From NCBI GenBank assembly GCA_002894685.1, contig NCRC01000016.1, forward strand, positions 1-64,000: a stretch of DNA of 64,000 bases, written 5' to 3'. The translations under genes were made by a program, and so were the position numbers. This stretch comes from Salinivenus lutea. GTDB taxonomy: Bacteria; Bacteroidota; Rhodothermia; Rhodothermales; Salinibacteraceae. Of the stretch, positions 62,355-64,000 are shown in pieces. The notes beneath the pieces are model-generated. The model was not told the origin of the DNA. It ran no database searches and saw nothing but the letters and a program-made list of their open reading frames with translations. Every line of letters starts with the position of its first letter. Positions within the stretch are counted from its first letter, which is position 1.

Positions 62355-62819
62355 GGATGGTTCGTCGTTTTGGAGAAGCTATCCGCAAGCCCGTGACACC
62401 CTGTCCGCCACCGGCCTATCGTTTATCAAAAGCGCCACCAGAGAGTGGAAGAAAGCAAACGACCCGAGGTGTGATCTTCAAATATTGATGAACGCCACGC
62501 ACCCTACATCAGAAACCTCACGACGCGCGTCCTCGTTCCGCGGGGCGCAGGTTTTGGTGGAGAAGCACCGCATCGTTCCGCGGGCCGGGTGCCTCCTGTG
62601 CCTCAGGGTCAGACGTGGACGGGTGTGTCGCCGCGGTGCCCCCGCCTCCAGGCCGCCCTTCACTCCCCGCCCCCGTCGCCTCGGGCTCTAGCTCGGGACC
62701 GGACGGTGGGGCGCCGCGTGAGGATCTTTCCCGCACGGCGGTGTCGGTTGAGGGGAGAGGAGCATCCCGCAGTGAGATCGCAGGGCCTTCGTCGTTCGTT
62801 TCAGATTGATTTCCCGTTT
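62355..62819. other. Intergenic region with likely divergent promoters
   Basis: 465 bases between the CBS-fusion gene and the lipoprotein gene. The stretch near 62420-62500 is AT-richer than the rest and suits promoters. Short ORFs on both strands have low-complexity translations and are not called. No repeat or RNA gene recognised. Confidence 0.3.
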
Positions 62820-63608
62820 GTGATTGCCTCCCGCTTACGAGTCTCCCTCTTTGCCCTTCTGCTCCTGGTCGGTGGGTTCTTCGCGACCGGCTGTGGGGGG
62901 CCGTCCGCGGCGACTGCCCCCACCCTTCCGAGCGGGTTTCCCAATCACACCCCGGCGCAGATGAACGCCCTCATCACGGCGTCGGGAGACTCGCTGCACA
63001 GCTACTCGGCCGAGGCCCGAGTGACCGTCCGCACCCCCTCCCGCAATCGATCGTTCAACGCCGACCTGCGCCAGCGGAGGGCCGACTCGCTCTTCATGCG
63101 GGTCAGTCTGTTTGGCGTCGAAGGCGGACGGCTCCTCCTCACCCCCGACAGCGTCCTGTTCTACGACAGCCGAAGTCGGGTGCTGCGCACCGGCCCCCTC
63201 GCCGACGCCCAGGAACTACTCCCGGCTCCGGTCAACTCGGGACAGATCTTCGAAAACATGCTGGGGCTCCTGTCGCCCTCTCAGTCCCGAGACTGGTCCG
63301 TTGAGACCGACAGCTCGCAGTACTTCCTGTCCACCGGCAACACGGACACCCGCATGATCGTGGACCCGACGCGCTGGCGCGTGGTCCGCTACACACGGGA
63401 AAACGAAAACGGGACCGTCGTCGATGAACGGCTGTTTACCGACTTCCAGAGCGTCGAGGGCGTGCTGATTCCGCACCGCGTCATCTTTCGGCGGCCGCCG
63501 GACGACCTCATGGCGATGATTCAATACCGGGACATGAACCTAAATCCCAACGGATTGTCTTTTGAGTTAGGCGTTCCCTCGTCGGTCCCCCGCAAGCCCC
63601 TTCGCTAA
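62820..63608 (+). CDS. DUF4292-like outer-membrane lipoprotein
   Basis: 262 residues from GTG 62820. Signal peptide with lipobox FATGC. Beta-rich mature region (LHSYSAEARVTVRTPSRNR, ADSLFMRVSLFGVEGGRLLLTPD, NTDTRMIVDPTRWRVVRYT) resembles the LolA/LolB-like fold of DUF4292 lipoproteins common in Bacteroidota. The start is GTG because no ATG precedes the signal peptide. An EnvC-like gene starts 21 bases downstream, a frequent arrangement in Bacteroidota. Confidence 0.8.
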   Translation: MIASRLRVSLFALLLLVGGFFATGCGGPSAATAPTLPSGFPNHTPAQMNALITASGDSLHSYSAEARVTVRTPSRNRSFNADLRQRRADSLFMRVSLFGVEGGRLLLTPDSVLFYDSRSRVLRTGPLADAQELLPAPVNSGQIFENMLGLLSPSQSRDWSVETDSSQYFLSTGNTDTRMIVDPTRWRVVRYTRENENGTVVDERLFTDFQSVEGVLIPHRVIFRRPPDDLMAMIQYRDMNLNPNGLSFELGVPSSVPRKPLR

Positions 63609-63629
63609 TTTCGTGCGGCACGGCCCCTC

Positions 63630-64000
63630 ATGACTGGCCTGGTCTCTCCGTTCTTCTGCTCTTCCCGGACGCTCGTCCTCGTCCCCCTGCTACTGATGGC
63701 AGCGGGCGGCCCCCTCCGCGCCCAAGACGACCCCGAGGACCGGCGCTCCGCCACGCAGCAGCGTCTCCAGACGCTCCAGAAGCAGATCCAACAGCAACAA
63801 CAGCGGCTCCAAAAAACCGCCGAGGCCGCCGAGTCGAGCCAGCAGCGACTGGACGAACTGCAGCGCGAGATTGCCCTGCGCGAAGAACTCGTCGCCACCT
63901 ACCAGCAGCGCCTGCGCCAACTCAAGGGCGAGCGCCAGCAGGTACAGGACACGCTCCAAACGCTTCAGGACCGGCTCGATGCCCTCCGGAACGAGTACCA
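63630..64000 (+). CDS. EnvC-like peptidoglycan-hydrolase activator, truncated at edge
   Basis: First 123 codons visible. Signal peptide (LVLVPLLLMAAGGPLRAQ), then an uninterrupted Gln/Glu-rich coiled coil (RLQTLQKQIQQQQQRLQK and repeats) typical of EnvC/NlpD-like proteins, whose C-terminal M23 domain would lie past 64000. Activates cell-division amidases. Partial at the window edge. Confidence 0.8.
   Translation, partial: MTGLVSPFFCSSRTLVLVPLLLMAAGGPLRAQDDPEDRRSATQQRLQTLQKQIQQQQQRLQKTAEAAESSQQRLDELQREIALREELVATYQQRLRQLKGERQQVQDTLQTLQDRLDALRNEY

Noticed and set aside
62353-62736. Short ORFs on both strands before the DUF4292 lipoprotein
   Set aside because: Translations are low-complexity and there is no family resemblance.
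1-64000. CRISPR array, insertion sequence, prophage or integron
   Set aside because: No direct-repeat array with spacers, transposase or integrase motifs and no att-like duplications at the two tRNA genes were seen.

Overview
The window is a high-GC (roughly two-thirds G+C) bacterial chromosome segment with strongly acidic proteins. It matches an extremely halophilic member of the Salinibacter group (Rhodothermota/Bacteroidota). The main evidence is a carotenoid block (cruF-crtB-cruD-like-cruC) of the kind needed for an acylated glycosyl carotenoid such as salinixanthin, together with a bacilliredoxin of the YtxJ type, SusC/BtuB-style outer-membrane receptors and frequent GTG starts without clear Shine-Dalgarno sites. 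The genus is inferred from this content; no database search was possible. I see no insertion sequence, prophage, CRISPR array or integrase.

Layout. 1-9 kb: sirtuin, UvrD-like helicase, tRNA-Asp with a strong terminator, aldo/keto reductase, ZIP transporter, DapA-family aldolase, dCTP deaminase, WbqC-like protein. 9-13.5 kb: the carotenoid cluster. 13.5-16.6 kb: LapA-like protein, LD-carboxypeptidase, a frameshifted DUF3267 gene and tRNA-Leu. 16.8-19.9 kb: adenosylcobalamin-dependent ribonucleotide reductase nrdJ behind a long leader with a cobalamin riboswitch and an intrinsic terminator. 20-28 kb: cytidine deaminase, Ca2+/Na+ antiporter, VWA membrane protein, M20 amidohydrolase and a large secreted lamin-tail-domain protein. 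28-32 kb: A-type Fe-S carrier, ClpC, Dph6-like enzyme. 32-43 kb: MATE exporter, universal stress protein, two peptidase/methyltransferase genes, thiol-redox proteins (YtxJ, TlpA), three unknown proteins, YdjM, MscS, OsmC. 43-49 kb: a minus-strand run pgsA-pyrE-cinA-qor, then dnaK. 49-64 kb: TatD, SpoIID, a TonB-dependent receptor facing a BtuD/FepC-like ATPase, PduO-type cobalamin adenosyltransferase and M23 peptidase; a methyltransferase/flavoprotein pair; Sua5; a GCS2-CBS fusion; and a DUF4292 lipoprotein followed by a truncated EnvC-like gene at the window edge.

How the genes fit together. Two themes recur. The first is vitamin B12: nrdJ needs adenosylcobalamin, the PduO-type adenosyltransferase makes it, and the receptor and ATPase could import it, while nrdJ itself lies under a B12 riboswitch. 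A B12-sensing leader on a B12-requiring enzyme is the most interesting signal here. The second is stress and thiol homeostasis: ClpC, DnaK, a universal stress protein, MscS, OsmC, YtxJ, TlpA and a glutamate-cysteine-ligase-like enzyme with CBS domains. Most of the remaining genes are housekeeping.
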